DNA of 60,000 bases from Antedon mediterranea (lineage: Eukaryota > Echinodermata > Crinoidea > Comatulida > Antedonidae): positions 25,082,101-25,142,100 of the forward strand of contig NC_092677.1 of assembly GCF_964355755.1 (NCBI RefSeq), read 5' to 3'. Positions 22,111 through 33,699 of this stretch are shown in pieces (position 1 is the first letter of the stretch; every line of letters begins with the position of its first letter). Made by a program: the position numbers and the translations under genes. The notes under the pieces were generated by a model. The model had not been told where the DNA came from and ran no database searches. It saw only the letters and a list, made by a program, of their open reading frames with translations.

Positions 22111-23080
22111 CAAGACCTGGAGTTTACCATTTCCTCTAAACAACAAAGTAAATTCAACTAAGGTGGAATGAATCCCTATTTGTCGCATCTATTTTCGTCA
22201 GACTGACTTTTTGTTTCCAGTTAATTTGTTTACATTTACAGTACCATTCTTTCTTTGATGTAAATTTGAACAGTATTTATGTATGCAGGTCCGACAGTCA
22301 GGTTTTTGTTCAATTATCGAGGCTTTATTTAGAATATCAATATAAATAACATGAAATTACAACAGGCTGACAGTTATATGTATCAGAAAATAGCTAAAGG
22401 GGATTTTAACAATTACCCACACTACACACTCCCTTCACATGGGACATTCTACACTCTTATAATTGAAACTGTCAGTGCTTAACTAAAGTAATGAATTTTC
22501 TCTACAAAGAATTGCCTGTTATACCTTATCGTAATTGTACCCTCAACACCTTTATTTAGAAATTGTGCTATTTCAAATTGGCTAGATCACTTTACGATAT
22601 ATCAAAAACCAAATTTCGTTCTGTTTTTCCTGCATTCCGATTGGTTCGTTATCTTCGAAATCTTACAGAGCATTTGTTAAAAGTTTGTTGTACGTTGTTA
22701 TGCCTTGAAGCGTAATAATTTCTCGAAAACCAAAGAGATATTGTTCTATTTCGGATGCAATCGAATTACCTGTTTGTTTCGGAGCGTATTTATGACTAGG
22801 TTTTTGAAGTTTGAGGAGAGATACATCTCGGTACAGGTGTGCCAAGGGGCCTTCGATCTCTCTAATTTAGATGACAAGTTGCAGCAACTGTTGTATCTAT
22901 TTAGGCAGTTATTTAAATCAATCTAGATAAAAGGGAACCTTTTTAATGTCAATCAGTGTAAGATAAACCAGACTCCATCAGTTGTTTCTCTCTTGTTAAT
23001 CAATCATCTTTTTTGTCATTCATATTTTAAAATCATACATTTTTATAGCTTATATATCAAAATTGTTCAGTCTTACTAAA
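22111..23080. other. Gene-free stretch; one unidentified reading frame
   Basis: A minus-strand frame at 22875-22663 reads about 70 codons to a stop, containing APKQTGNSIASEIEQYLFGF. It has a weak upstream AG acceptor and no recognised similarity. It could be a decayed retroelement piece or a terminal exon; I do not call a gene. Confidence 0.3.
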
Positions 23081-23265
23081 GCTTGGTTCCCACTAAAGAG
23101 GCAACATAACGCAGCCTACACAAATGCCCTTCCTATAATTGTGTTCAAATCATGTTTGCGATGTTTGCAGCACGGTTTGCAGCACTGTTTGCAGCACTGT
23201 TGCGTCGTCGGTTCCAACTTGTGATCACGCAATACAGGACTTTGCGTCGATACTAGTGGGAACCA
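23081..23265. mobile_element. MITE family F3 (AAGCTTGGTTCCCACTA), copy 1
   Basis: AAAGCTTGGTTCCCACTAAA opens the element and ACTAGTGGGAACCACACT closes it in inverted orientation. The interior carries TTTGCAGCACTGTTTGCAGC repeats and TTGCGTCG words like those in the copies at 58091-58737. Confidence 0.75.
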
Positions 23266-23570
23266 CACTATAGGAGAACCCTTCTTTTCTCTCTTCTTCT
23301 TCTTAACGTTTTTTCGTTTTTCGACATTACGCTTTCCACAATTTGTTTCCATGTTTGTCTGTTTATGGCAGGATGGTTTGTTATTGTGTTAGTGTCTACA
23401 GTACATGTCCTTGTAAGTCTTTCTTTATTTGATTCATCCTTCAAATTCAGGCGACACTTTTCCATGAAATACAGTTATATCAATTTTAATTTTAACAAAC
23501 ATTTATTTCATCAAATGCCATACAAATAATACAAAGCATAAAATATGTTTGAACATTACGACACCTCAAC
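23266..23570. other. Gene-free stretch
   Basis: A pyrimidine-rich patch (CTTTTCTCTCTTCTTCTTCT) lies at 23285-23303. Nothing coding is seen. Confidence 0.35.
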
Positions 23571-23728
23571 TTAAGCTTTGTTTACACTATCAAAATAGTT
23601 TGACAAAAAAAAGTGTGATATTCCCAAATGGTAGTAATATTCCCATATATAGTAGTGATATGACATCATCATGACCATATATGGGCACATCACATTTTTT
23701 TGTCACATAAAGTTTGATAGTGTAGTCA
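23571..23728 (+). mobile_element. Foldback MITE family F1, copy 9
   Basis: The left end is TTAAGCTTTGTTTACACTAT. The right arm GTTTGATAGTGTAG is followed by TCATTCCC rather than the usual ACAGAGCTT, so the last ~10 bp are lost. Confidence 0.8.
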
Positions 23729-24040
23729 TTCCCATGAAACAAGTGAGAGGCTCAAATGTACTGATACTTCTTGAGACTGATCAATGATGGTCCATAGGAT
23801 TATTTTAATACATTAACTTTTATCCAATTAGAATTTTCTCTATACTGCCCTCTATAGTTTAAGATTGATTACAATCATCAGTGATGTAATCATCTTTAAT
23901 TTTATTTTTGCTTTTTTCATTCCATTGTCACATTACATCCACATTTTGAATGTATAGCCAATTTAAGACAATTAAAGAATTAATCTAAAGAAAAAAATAA
24001 CCCTCTGAATATGGGATATTTTCTTCCATCTCTACTCTTT

Positions 24041-24190
24041 AAAGCTATGTCTATACTATCAAAGTAGTTTGACAAAAAAGAGTGCGATGTGGCCAAATAA
24101 GGTAGTGATGTGCCCAAATAAGGTAGTGATATGCTTAAATATAGTAGTGATATAGTTGTCATAAAGTTTGATAGTGTAGAGAGAGCTTAA
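24041..24190 (+). mobile_element. Foldback MITE family F1, copy 10
   Basis: The ends are AAAGCTATGTCTATACTATC and GATAGTGTAGAGAGAGCTT. The AAATAAGGTAGTGATGTGCC motif is triplicated and the ATCATGTCC half of the centre is gone, making an asymmetric copy. Confidence 0.8.
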
Positions 24191-24691
24191 GAGATCGGTA
24201 TTCACTAACGACTCCTTACCATTATCTACAGTAGTGCCATACTGCAACCTTCATTTATTTGTGATTTGTGAAATGTTTTATTTTTTATTTTATTAATTTC
24301 GTCAAACACAGCTTGCAATTAGCTGGATTGCGTCATGACTGGAAAAAGAGGCCAACACCTTCTGTCGCCGATTAGGTGTGCCACTTCAACAAAAATGCTT
24401 TACAAAATGAATATAATAAATTAATATAGTTCTGAAATAATGTTTTAAATAATCTTAAATTTATTAAACTTTTCGTAGAAATGAATTTTTTAAAATAGGA
24501 ATGAATTTTTAACTAATTGCTCTATTTAAAATATCATTACTTTATATATAAAACCAGAAATATTTCAATATATATATTTTAAAAAAACGCCACTTGACTT
24601 AACAGTTTTAATGATAATGAATTATTATCAATTATTTTTTGTTTGAGAATCAGTAGTAAACATTTTGTGTAACGTAAATATAGTCTTGCCT

Positions 24692-24805
24692 AATGTAGGC
24701 CTATAATGTAGGCCTATTGTAGGCCTAATGTAGGCCTATTGTAGGCCTAATGTAGGCATATTGTAGGCCTAATGTAGGCCTATTGTAGGCCTAATGTAGG
24801 CCTAC
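24692..24805. repeat. AATGTAGGCCTATTGTAGGCC minisatellite
   Basis: About eleven TGTAGGCCTA half-units alternate as ATTGTAGGCCT / AATGTAGGCCT, giving a 22-bp dimer repeat. One half-unit has GTAGGCATA. Confidence 0.88.
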
Positions 24806-25834
24806 AGAACATAAATATAATCATATTCTATAGTACTGTATATTCCAGGGTAGGGCCGTTGGTAACTTGTGGAAACAGTCTGAACTTGTTTTGAACTTGT
24901 TAGATATACATTGTGGGGTATCTAGGCCTAGCTGGAAGTTGACAGCATGGCACTGCTGTATCAACCACAAGGTAGAGAACAATAACAATTAGTAACAATC
25001 TATTAAGGTAACAAAACAAATATTTTCTTAAATTATACAATAAAAATTCCAGGAACAGAAAGCTTTTACTCTGGGAGTTTATCTTATTAATAGAAACAAA
25101 ACAAACATACTTCAGATTTCTTTGCTAAAGTCATTTCAACTTACATTCATAGCATGTGATCTTTACCAATGTAGATGTTGCGTATAGTTTCCATAGCGAT
25201 AGCAATTTCTCACTGTTGTAAAATTGTAGCACTTTAGAATTACCAGCCTGCCCTCAAGGTAATAAAAACAAAGTATTATTTGTATTGTTCTTCAGTTCAA
25301 ATTGAATGAATGTAAGCAGCTATTGGTGGAAGGTCTTGCCTGGAGGGACAGACGCTTTACTGCCATCTGTAACGCTTTAATTTCTGGATGATATTGTTAT
25401 TTTAAAATGGTTCTCTTTACTTAAATGTTCCAAAACTTGATGTTTTAAAAGCACTTTAGTGCATCATGTTGGTAAAAAATTTATTTTTAAATTAGATCAT
25501 CTGATCGTATCCATAAATGCCTAAAGGCTGATTCTGGTATGCCATATTACACTCATTAAAATATAAACAATTACAAAATGGTTTACAATGGGTCTATCTT
25601 TCTTTTTGAATGTATTTAAGAAAATATTTAAAATTAGATCATCTTATCGTATCCTATTGAGAGACGCACCCCCTGGCGCATATACCCATGTGGTCCTTCG
25701 TCAGTATTCATCCAGATCCAGATCCAGATCCAGATTCTATTCCATAAATTTCTCGCTGCTGATCTGATTTGGTCGGCCTTACAAAATGTTTTGCGGTGGG
25801 TCTATGATCTGTAGCATATCTACAAAATAGCGTA
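24806..25834. other. Gene-free stretch with small repeats
   Basis: AAATTAGATCATCTGATCGT at 25490 recurs slightly altered at 25632. A CCAGAT hexamer is repeated about four times at 25710-25734. A possible short coding start with a donor at 24946-24969 is discussed under rejected items. Confidence 0.4.
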
Positions 25835-25977
25835 ACGCTCTGTCTACACTATCAAACTACTTTAGTTTGAAAAAAAAGTGTGATGTGCCCAAATATGGTA
25901 GTGATATGACATCATCATGTCCATACGAGGTTACATCAAGTCACATAAAGTTAAATGATAGTGTAGACAGAGCTTTA
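25835..25977 (+). mobile_element. Foldback MITE family F1, copy 11
   Basis: The ends are CGCTCTGTCTACACTATC and GATAGTGTAGACAGAGCTTT. The right arm has a small insertion (AGTTAAATGATAG) and the GGGCACATCACA segment is decayed. Confidence 0.85.
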
Positions 25978-27104
25978 TAGTCATTATAGTCAAGTCATGA
26001 AGCTAATTTTAAATTTTATTGTTATGATTAATTTATCCTATTTTTACTGTAGGTGACAATACAGTACTGTACATTTTTATTTTTCAATGTGTCTATTCTT
26101 TCTGAATGATGCAATGGGAAAAATGACAAGTATATATATACACTATTAAACGTCTTGCCAAATGCCAAGCTGTGAGTTGTACGTTAGGGATGAACAATCC
26201 TGTTCTTATTACTTCTATTAAGCTCCTCTGACTCATTATACAGGATGTTACTCTATTCCATAGTGTTGTCATTTCTTGAATACGTTGAAAGGTCGATGAC
26301 CTATGGTTGCAGCAAACAACGGACAATGAGTGAGTGATGTTTTAATGCGTTTTATGTAAAATCTGTCCGTCACTTTTCATTCTCAATTAATTTTTTTTAT
26401 CTTGTTTTCTTTGGTTAATAGCCAATTGGGATGTTATATTTGATGTTTAAATGTCAAACGATTGTACCATAGAGGCTGTTTCACACTTGCTCATGTTATT
26501 ACTAACTTATACAGTTTAAACATTGTTTTCTTGTATGGACAATCTATTTTCTTGGCCAAAACAGGGCCCATGTCAAGCAACTAGTTAAATAATGTTCCAA
26601 CAAAGGTACTGTACTGTACACTATAATATACACTTGTTGAGTGTTGAAAACCACAGTATTTACATATTTATGGTGTTGTTTTTAAAGCAGAATAATTTTC
26701 TATACTATTTTTCTAAACATTAATAATGAATATTTTGTTGATTTAACCAGCGCAAAATACTGTTCATAAAAAAAAATTGATATTTTTGTTGTTCAACAAG
26801 AATATATACAGTAACCTAAATGGTTAGCTACATTTAAAATTAAATAAATATTTTCATATACATGAAAGTTTTTATGTTCTCAAGACATTTGAAAGAACTA
26901 AATTGCATGCTTATGCAAGTCAATAAAATTGTCATCCATTAGTACTATTATTAGTAGTTAACTTAATGGCAGTGCAGTAAAATTACTGTGGAGGCGGATA
27001 ATTGGATAAAATATAATAAAATAAATTATCTTCTCTACTTCAATTTTTAAACTGTTCATATTTGAAGAAAAATTTGATGATATTTTTGTATTACTATTAC
27101 TAAT
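25978..27104. other. Gene-free stretch
   Basis: AT-rich. No coding exon or repeat family member can be supported. Confidence 0.35.
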
Positions 27105-27445
27105 ACCATGTTGAAATGCCGGTTCTTGTCAGATCACCAAAGTTAAGCAACGTTGGGCCTGGTTAGAGCTCTGAGGGAGTCTGGGGAACTGGGATCCCAT
27201 CAGGTATTTGAAATCAGCACTGCTGACTCTATGGCAGCCCCTGCATCCAGTATCTGCCTCATACGTGTTGGCTTATGCCTCTCCTCTGGTCAAGATGGGC
27301 ACTGGACGAGACCCTTGATCAATGAGGATGAGACCAATCAAGGTGCTTTAAACCCATCCTGGCTTAGTTTCATCCATCATTCAATTAAATACTGGCATTG
27401 TCGTTCACGGCAGACGTTGGCCATAAAAATAAATATAAATATTTT
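27105..27445 (+). mobile_element. 5S-rRNA-derived SINE, copy 2
   Basis: The head CAGATCACCAAAGTTAAGCA and TTGGGCCTGGTTAG match 5S rRNA, but the GGATGGGAGACC to GGGTGCTG segment kept in copy 1 is replaced by a shortened, diverged stretch. The body matches copy 1 (CAGCACTGCTGACTCTATGG, CTCTCCTCTGG, ATTGTCGTTCACG). The single 103-codon frame across it (27153-27464) is incidental. Confidence 0.88.
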
Positions 27446-29189
27446 ACTGAACAAGTCATTTTAAAATAGACATGCTATCTTAAAAAGTTGCGTAAAGTTT
27501 GTAAAATGCTTCACGTCATTTAAATATACATTAAAAATCCTCAGATTTCCTTGATACATTAAATCCTTAATCCACTTAATCTCTTATCGTTCTTTTCTAA
27601 AACCTTTTTGTTTGAAACTAATCTTTTATTAGGCTTGGCGTGATGCCATCATGCGTAGGTTTTTCCCTGATGAATCTTCCGCATCTCATCATTTGATTTT
27701 TATCTTCTTCGTTCCCACCATCTCGCCCTTGTTTCCGCCTAATTTGTTCCTACACGATTTTCCAGGTGTTAAAAATTTAGTGACGGATGACGGTAACCAT
27801 AATGGCATCATATTTATAACCTGGTAATCATTTCCAGAGAATACTTGTTAATTTTTAAAGATAAGATCAAAGTTAGCTGAACAAATTGGAGCTTCTAATG
27901 TTGCGGCACAATTCATGCCTCATATATTTTATGCTCATCATACTTTTATCTTATCTATGTCATCGGAGTTCAAACCATTTTCTGTTTGTAATCAAAGTTA
28001 ACTGTAAATTTGATGGATAAATATTTTTAAAGAGATGGGTCTGAATTTGAAAAAATTACATGTGGCAGTTTCTAAGAATTTCAATTTAGTTTGATGCTAA
28101 AATGTACCTTCAAGTTGAAGGAACGTTGAAATCTGTTGCGGTTGGTGGCCGATCTATTACAAAAGAAACATGAATGAAGAAACAGACGTCAGTCTAAGTT
28201 CGTTTCCGAGAATTATCATTTATATTCATTTTTTGACATTCAACTTTTGTAATTATTATTAATAATTTTCTTCAGGCGTTTATTGAAATGGTTTTAGTAC
28301 AATTCAGTAGTTTTTTTAGATCTTGACTAGTTTTCATCTTTTCAGGAAGAGAGGTGTTGCTACTGTACGTTTGGTTTATTAAGTGCAATATAATGTTGTG
28401 TACGCCAGGCCGAGGCTTAGTAAAATTATTATGAATACAGGACAATTACCATTACTTACCTTATGCTTGGCAATCAAACATGTTATTCGGTCAGTAATAA
28501 CTACCCCCTCCCCCATTTAGAGTGAAGGTGCCCCTTCCTTCTTATTTAAAACTACCTACTACAAACCAGATGAACATTTTCAATCATACCTGCTGATTAA
28601 ACGGTACAAGAGGGAGGAGAGCCTTTTACAGTAGCATCTTCCTGAAAAAAAATCAGATACATACATGGCTTTAAAAGGTTCATGCGTTGACAAATGTAAG
28701 TGTGTACTTAATAATATCATATGATAATAAGTACTATAGCCCTAATTCATATGTGTATTAAATATACTATACAATCAATCAGAACCCAATTTATAAACCA
28801 ATTGGATTAACTTTAATCTGTAGTGTAAGTGTAATCTTTAGAGATTATCCTTCAGATTAATAATCACCATCATCACTTGTTACGTTGTTTAAAGACTTAA
28901 CCTTTGAATTGCAACGTAGCATTTGGGATTTTAATAGAATTTGATTTTGATAACATTTTGAGAACAAGTTATTTGAAGATGAAGAGTAATTGATAAACCA
29001 TCGTTTTGGCTTTTGTCCATTTGTTTTAAAAGTCATTATAATTATGATTCTGATCGTTGCAATGTGTGTCAGTGGTACAGTATATTGGTAATCTTAAAAT
29101 CTGATGCTAACTAAAAGAAATACTGTAGTCCAAAGGCTGAAAAAATGTTTGGGGGACAATTACATACCCGGATATTAAATTGGCTATCA
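27446..29189. other. Gene-free stretch
   Basis: No gene is convincing. The minus strand at 28652-28604 reads acceptor TTTTTTTCAG then 14 codons to a stop, an isolated and untestable candidate. Confidence 0.35.
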
Positions 29190-29475
29190 GTCAGTGAGTG
29201 ATTGGTCGAGCGGTTAAGATGGTGGAACCGTAATTACATAGACATAACATCGGCAAGGGTTCGAGGCTCACTAGCTCCATAGTTCTTGTGGTAGAACAAA
29301 AGTCTTCTCAGATAAGGACTATAAACCTTGGTTCCAGTGTACACATCTAGCTCATGTGCACTTTAAAAAATCTAGTACATCTTTCGTGATGAGTAAGGGG
29401 TTACCCTGGTGTACTAGTACATCAAAGCCACTGATCATAACTGGGCCCTCTGGGTCAATACAATTCAACCATGTT
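29190..29475 (+). mobile_element. tRNA-derived SINE, family C, copy 1
   Basis: The head has TTGGTCGAGCGGTTAAGATG (A-box region, 29211-29230) and GGTTCGAGGC (B box, 29258-29267). The body carries GTAGAACAAAAGTCTTCTC, CCAGTGTACACATCTAGCTC, AGTACATCTTTCGTGATGAG and CTGGGCCCTCTGGGT. It matches 55500-55735 in reverse. Confidence 0.88.
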
Positions 29476-29890
29476 GAGAGAAATGATAGTGTGAAATCCT
29501 TATCATTAGCATCCCTCTCCTAATTCGTTCGACCTTTTACTGAAATACATTTGACGCAACAAAGAAAATATTTTGAATCGTTTCCTGTGGAATTTCAAAA
29601 AGATTTTAAATGTCACTTTAATCAAATATATTATGATTGTCGTAAATGAATCGTTCTTATTTTCCAAAATTGTTATCTCTTTGTGATTTAGAGAAATTCG
29701 ATATGAAATATTTTATCTAAATTGAAATGTCTTTTTTAGACATGTTCTGCAATTGCCACATTTCTTTGTCATCAACTGTTGCACTCTTTTGAACCAAACT
29801 CCATATCTTTTATGAGATATGAAATTGTGATGACTTAATGATTTAATAAAGATATATACTATTAAAAACTACAGTTACTGCCTTTTGTAA
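29476..29890. other. Gene-free stretch
   Basis: AT-rich DNA before the 52-bp minisatellite. Nothing further is seen. Confidence 0.35.
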
Positions 29891-30645
29891 TTTTGGTATC
29901 CCTGCCATCTTTTATTTTGGTACCCATGTAATGTACTGTTTTGGTATCACTCAGATTGCTCTTGTTTTTTGGTACCCATGCAATTTACTGTTTTGGTATC
30001 CCTCAGACTGCTCTTGTATTTTGGTACCCATGTAATGTACTGTTTTGGTATCACTCAGATTGCTCTTGTTTTTTGGTACCCATGCAATGTACTATTTTGG
30101 TATCCCTGCCATCTTTTATTTTGGTACCCATGTAATGTACTGTTTTGGTATCACTCAGATTGCTCTTGTTTTTTGGTACCCATGTAATGTACTGTTTTGG
30201 TATCACTCAGATTGCTCTTGTTTTTTGGTACCCATGCATTGTACTATTTTGGTATCCCCCAGATTGCTCTTGTTTTTTGGTACCCATGCAATGTACTGTT
30301 TTGGTATCCCCCAGATTGCTCTTGTTTTTTGGTACCCATGCAATGTACTATTTTGGTATCCCTCGGACTGCTCTTGTTTTTTGGTACCCATGCATTGTAC
30401 TATTTTGGTATCCCTCAGTCTGCTCTTGTTTTTTGGTACCCATGTAATGTACTGTTTTGGTATTCCTCAGAACTGCTCTTGTATTTTGGTACCCATGCAA
30501 TGTACTTTTTTGATACACCTCAGACTGCTCTTGTATTTTGGTACTCATGCAATGTACTGTTTTAGTATTCCTCAAACTGCTCTTTTATTTTGGTAGTACC
30601 CCTACTACAATCCTCCCCTATTTTGGTATCCCTTAATTTGCTCTA
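29891..30645 (+). repeat. 52-bp minisatellite (TTTTGGTATCC / TTTTGGTACCC), about 14 units
   Basis: Each 52-bp unit is two related 26-bp halves: TTTTGGTATCACTCAGATTG then CTCTTG, and TTTTTTGGTACCCATGCAAT then GTACTG. All three plus-strand frames stay open over long runs because the unit lacks stops and 52 is not a multiple of three. The 183-, 122- and 100-codon frames here are therefore by-products, not genes. Units decay at both ends. Confidence 0.93.
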
Positions 30646-30670
30646 TTTGTTATGGTATATAGTTATCAAG

Positions 30671-30811
30671 GGCGGATTGCTATAGATTTTCTCTCATAGA
30701 AATATACAATGGTCTAACAGGTGTGCCTTTAGTAAAACCGTCTATCTGATAAAGCTTGCCTTAATCGCGGAGTTAAGACCATCAGTTAAAACTGTTTTAT
30801 AGCAATCTGCC
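30671..30811. mobile_element. Possible small inverted-repeat element
   Basis: GGCGGATTGCTATA (30671-30684) and TATAGCAATCTGCC (30798-30811) are inverted with one mismatch. The interior has no coding frame, and no second copy is in the window. Confidence 0.4.
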
Positions 30812-31182
30812 AAAGGTGTACACATAAACGCACCCACATGTTATGTAAAATTACCCAGCATAATTAAACTAGCAGTAGTAGCACTTTGCCAAAAGTGTCT
30901 TTCATGCAACACGATTAATATAATATTAATAATGATTTTAAACTATCGCTCCTAACCCTCCCCTGATTGATCCTGTTCCACCCACCTCTAATTGATATGC
31001 CTAATTAATCAACAATTAAATCCGTATTTAGGAATATATGAGGAATAGGTTACCAAAAGCCTGCAAGTTATTGATAGATTGTATGTGTTCACGCTTTAAA
31101 CGATTTTGCTAACAGTATTGCTACAAGTGACAGTTAGAAGTACTGATACTATTCTGGTCCTGTAAACCATAGAATATTATTA
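30812..31182. other. Gene-free stretch
   Basis: Nothing can be supported here. Confidence 0.35.
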
Positions 31183-32203
31183 TTAAAGGAAAGGAACACC
31201 CTAATATCTTACCTAACTATTATAAAAGTAACCCTACCAACTTAATATTCAGCACAATTTATGTTTAAAATCGGATTTGTAGTTTTCTAGTAAACAGGAT
31301 TTTAAAGCTGTTTTCAAGACATTTGAAAATCGCCATCTTGTGCTCATGGCAGGCTGTTTGTGACGTCAGAAACGGCCGACGAAAATTTTAAGATTCGCGG
31401 TTGCATTCAGCGCTTCTATTGGCTAAGCGAATCCGCTAATATGATTGGCTAATAACCCGACATGCGGTCATGCAGGACGGCGATGACACGGTATGAGCAT
31501 GCGCTGGCTTGGTAAACAAACCTTCGATCGATCTTTTCTTCTGCAAGCCAATTCGTAAATCTTTCAGCTATTGTTAATCTATTGTTACTTTTATTGCCTA
31601 GCTGTTTCAAACGGGATTTGGTAGGGGAATTAACTCGCAAACCTTCCAAACGGAGGCTGTTGGTTGACGATGCAGTGTCTACTTTATTTTCGTTCAACAC
31701 GAGTTCTAGGCCTAGTAAGGCATACAGTACAGATACACTGGCCGAAAGTACACCATTCTTCGACGGCTTGTTATGCTCGAGAATGTTCTTCTTCTCTTCT
31801 TTTTTCCTCATCAGCACGACGCAAAACTAACTCTCTTTCTGTATATTCTGGTTCCAAATTTTCTGAATTATAAAAACTCCAAGCAATATTCCGAAAATAT
31901 TAGGTATGTTAGGCTATTTAATTGATTTTATTTATGGTTATATCCCGCACTTCTATATTGAAATACTGTACTAAGACGATGGGCGCTTGGATTTGCTTGA
32001 ATGCGTCCACCTAATCTGACGTCATATAATTGCTCTTAACCTATCAAAATGGCGCTGTTCAATTTCCGATATGTTGTCGTTTAAAAGTCTATTTTTTAAC
32101 TAAATTGCTTACTATTGTACCTTGAACCATTGTAATCATGTTTTTATTACATTTATCTATAAGCACAGTGGCACATATAGCCCAGGGTGTTCCTTTCCTT
32201 TAA
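31183..32203. mobile_element. 1.0-kb DNA transposon with perfect 20-bp TTAAAGG ends
   Basis: The left end TTAAAGGAAAGGAACACCCT and right end AGGGTGTTCCTTTCCTTTAA are exact complements. The element is GC-richer and CpG-richer than its flanks and contains CTATTGGCTAAGCG, GTGACGTCAG and CTGACGTCAT. A minus-strand frame of 122 codons (31817-31449) begins Lys-rich and includes NNRLTIAERFTNWLAEEK; I do not recognise it. At about 1 kb it is too short for a full transposase, so it is non-autonomous or deleted. The TTAA or TA target points to a cut-and-paste family, superfamily unassigned. Confidence 0.82.
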
Positions 32204-32940
32204 CTTACTTTAATATAAAATGAGTGGGATGAGCTTTTCCTTTTGAGCCACATGTCATTGGACGTTGCTTGACTGTGCTTATACTGCTTTAAGATATCGG
32301 TTTCGGAATGCGTGTTAAGCTCAAAATTAAAGATATTTTTCCACGCAATTTCTAAAGATCAATTCATTACCCGACTTAATTTTGAGGAAATTTCATAACA
32401 CAATCATCTTTGTTTATGTAATTTTTTAGGTAAATTTAAAATGTTTTTAAAATAATATTTTTATGTTTTAGATAATAATTGTGTTTATTTTGGAGGAGAC
32501 GTTACTATGACTAGTAATTTTAATAGTAATTTTAAAGTTTTATGTAACTATTAATATTTTTATTCAGTAAAGGATTTGTACAGTATATACTCTATTGAAT
32601 TGGTACATTTTTGGTGTGACTACCTGTAAATGCAAGCAATTATCCAAATAGCATAAAGTTAAAAAAAAAACCTGAAATAACACACTTTAGTTATTGTATT
32701 TCAATTCTCTTGATGAATTCAGCTGAAAATTGTTACAATGTGCTGGCCAGTCATCTCAAGTGTTTGTCCAGCTTGATCTGTTAGCCCCACATCAGCCGCG
32801 ACACGGAAAGGTTACGAGAAGAAGATTAAACAAAATTCTTTAGAATAGGCCACCAACCAAACGTTGTTGCAACCTCTTAAACAGTTCAAACGTTCTTTAG
32901 TGATCAATTTCCGGTTTATTTATCCGCATTAAGTCTTTTG
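32204..32940. other. AT-rich gene-free stretch
   Basis: No exon or repeat is visible. Confidence 0.35.
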
Positions 32941-33150
32941 AATAGTCTTAACACCTTTGTAACTTCAAGATTATTATCTTCAAAGTTTTATTCTTGAAGA
33001 CTTTTTGTTTTCTTCCAAAAGTAACTTTTTAAAACAAAACCCAATCGAACGAAAAGTCTTAACACCTTTGTACTTACAAGATTACTGTCTAATAAAAGTT
33101 TTAGACTTTTTGTTTTCGTCCAAAAGTTACTTTTTATAACACAACCCAAC
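32941..33150 (+). repeat. ~105-bp tandem duplication, two diverged copies
   Basis: Shared in order: AGTCTTAACACCTTTGTA, CAAGATTA, AAAGTTTTA, GACTTTTTGTTTTC, TCCAAAAGT, TACTTTTTA and AAC(A)CAACCCAA. The copies differ by several substitutions and small indels. Confidence 0.75.
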
Positions 33151-33390
33151 CCAAGACCAATCAACTCCTCCGCGGATGTCTGAAGTAGTACCTGCTAATT
33201 AAACACACTCATCTTTTTAAAAAAAACAGAACAGACAAGTGTCTATTGTTACAAGTGTTCACTTATTCTATTTGTCAACTAGGCACTTTGTTGAAATTAA
33301 AAATTTTATACTCAACAACTTGCGGAAGTAGTAACTCTTAATAGGCTACTTAAGTACTCAATACATAAATATGATTCATGGAAATTCAAA

Positions 33391-33648
33391 CTTAATTGGT
33401 AAAAAGTTGAAATATAGTATATGATCAATGACTTAAATTGATACTTACAGTATATAAATTAAAACTGTATTTAATTTGTAGTATTAAAACATAATTTATG
33501 TATTATTTGTATTTGATTGAATTGAATCTTAATTGGTAAAAAGTTGAAATATAGTATATGATCAATGACTTAAATTGATACTTACAGTATATAAATTAAA
33601 ACTGTATTTAATTTGTAGTATTAAAACATAATTTATGTATCATTTGCT
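33391..33648 (+). repeat. ~130-bp tandem duplication, two near-identical copies
   Basis: Both copies contain CTTAATTGGTAAAAAGTTGA, ATATAGTATATGATCAATGA, TTGATACTTACAGTATATAA and TTAAAACATAATTTATGTAT with almost no differences. Confidence 0.88.
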
Positions 33649-33699
33649 TATTTTTGTTTATTTCTACTGTATTTTAGGTACAGTAGGCCTAACTCTAAA

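Noticed and set aside
24946-24969. Short first coding exon (ATG, then MALLYQPQ, donor GTAGAG)
   Set aside because: It is only eight codons, with no downstream partner exon identified. It cannot be told from chance.
29190-29290. tRNA gene
   Set aside because: A and B boxes are present, but no cloverleaf with paired acceptor ends was found, and the unit continues into a repeated SINE body.
30045-30596. 183-codon open frame, and overlapping 122- and 100-codon frames
   Set aside because: They are reading-frame by-products of the stop-free 52-bp tandem repeat and occur in every register.
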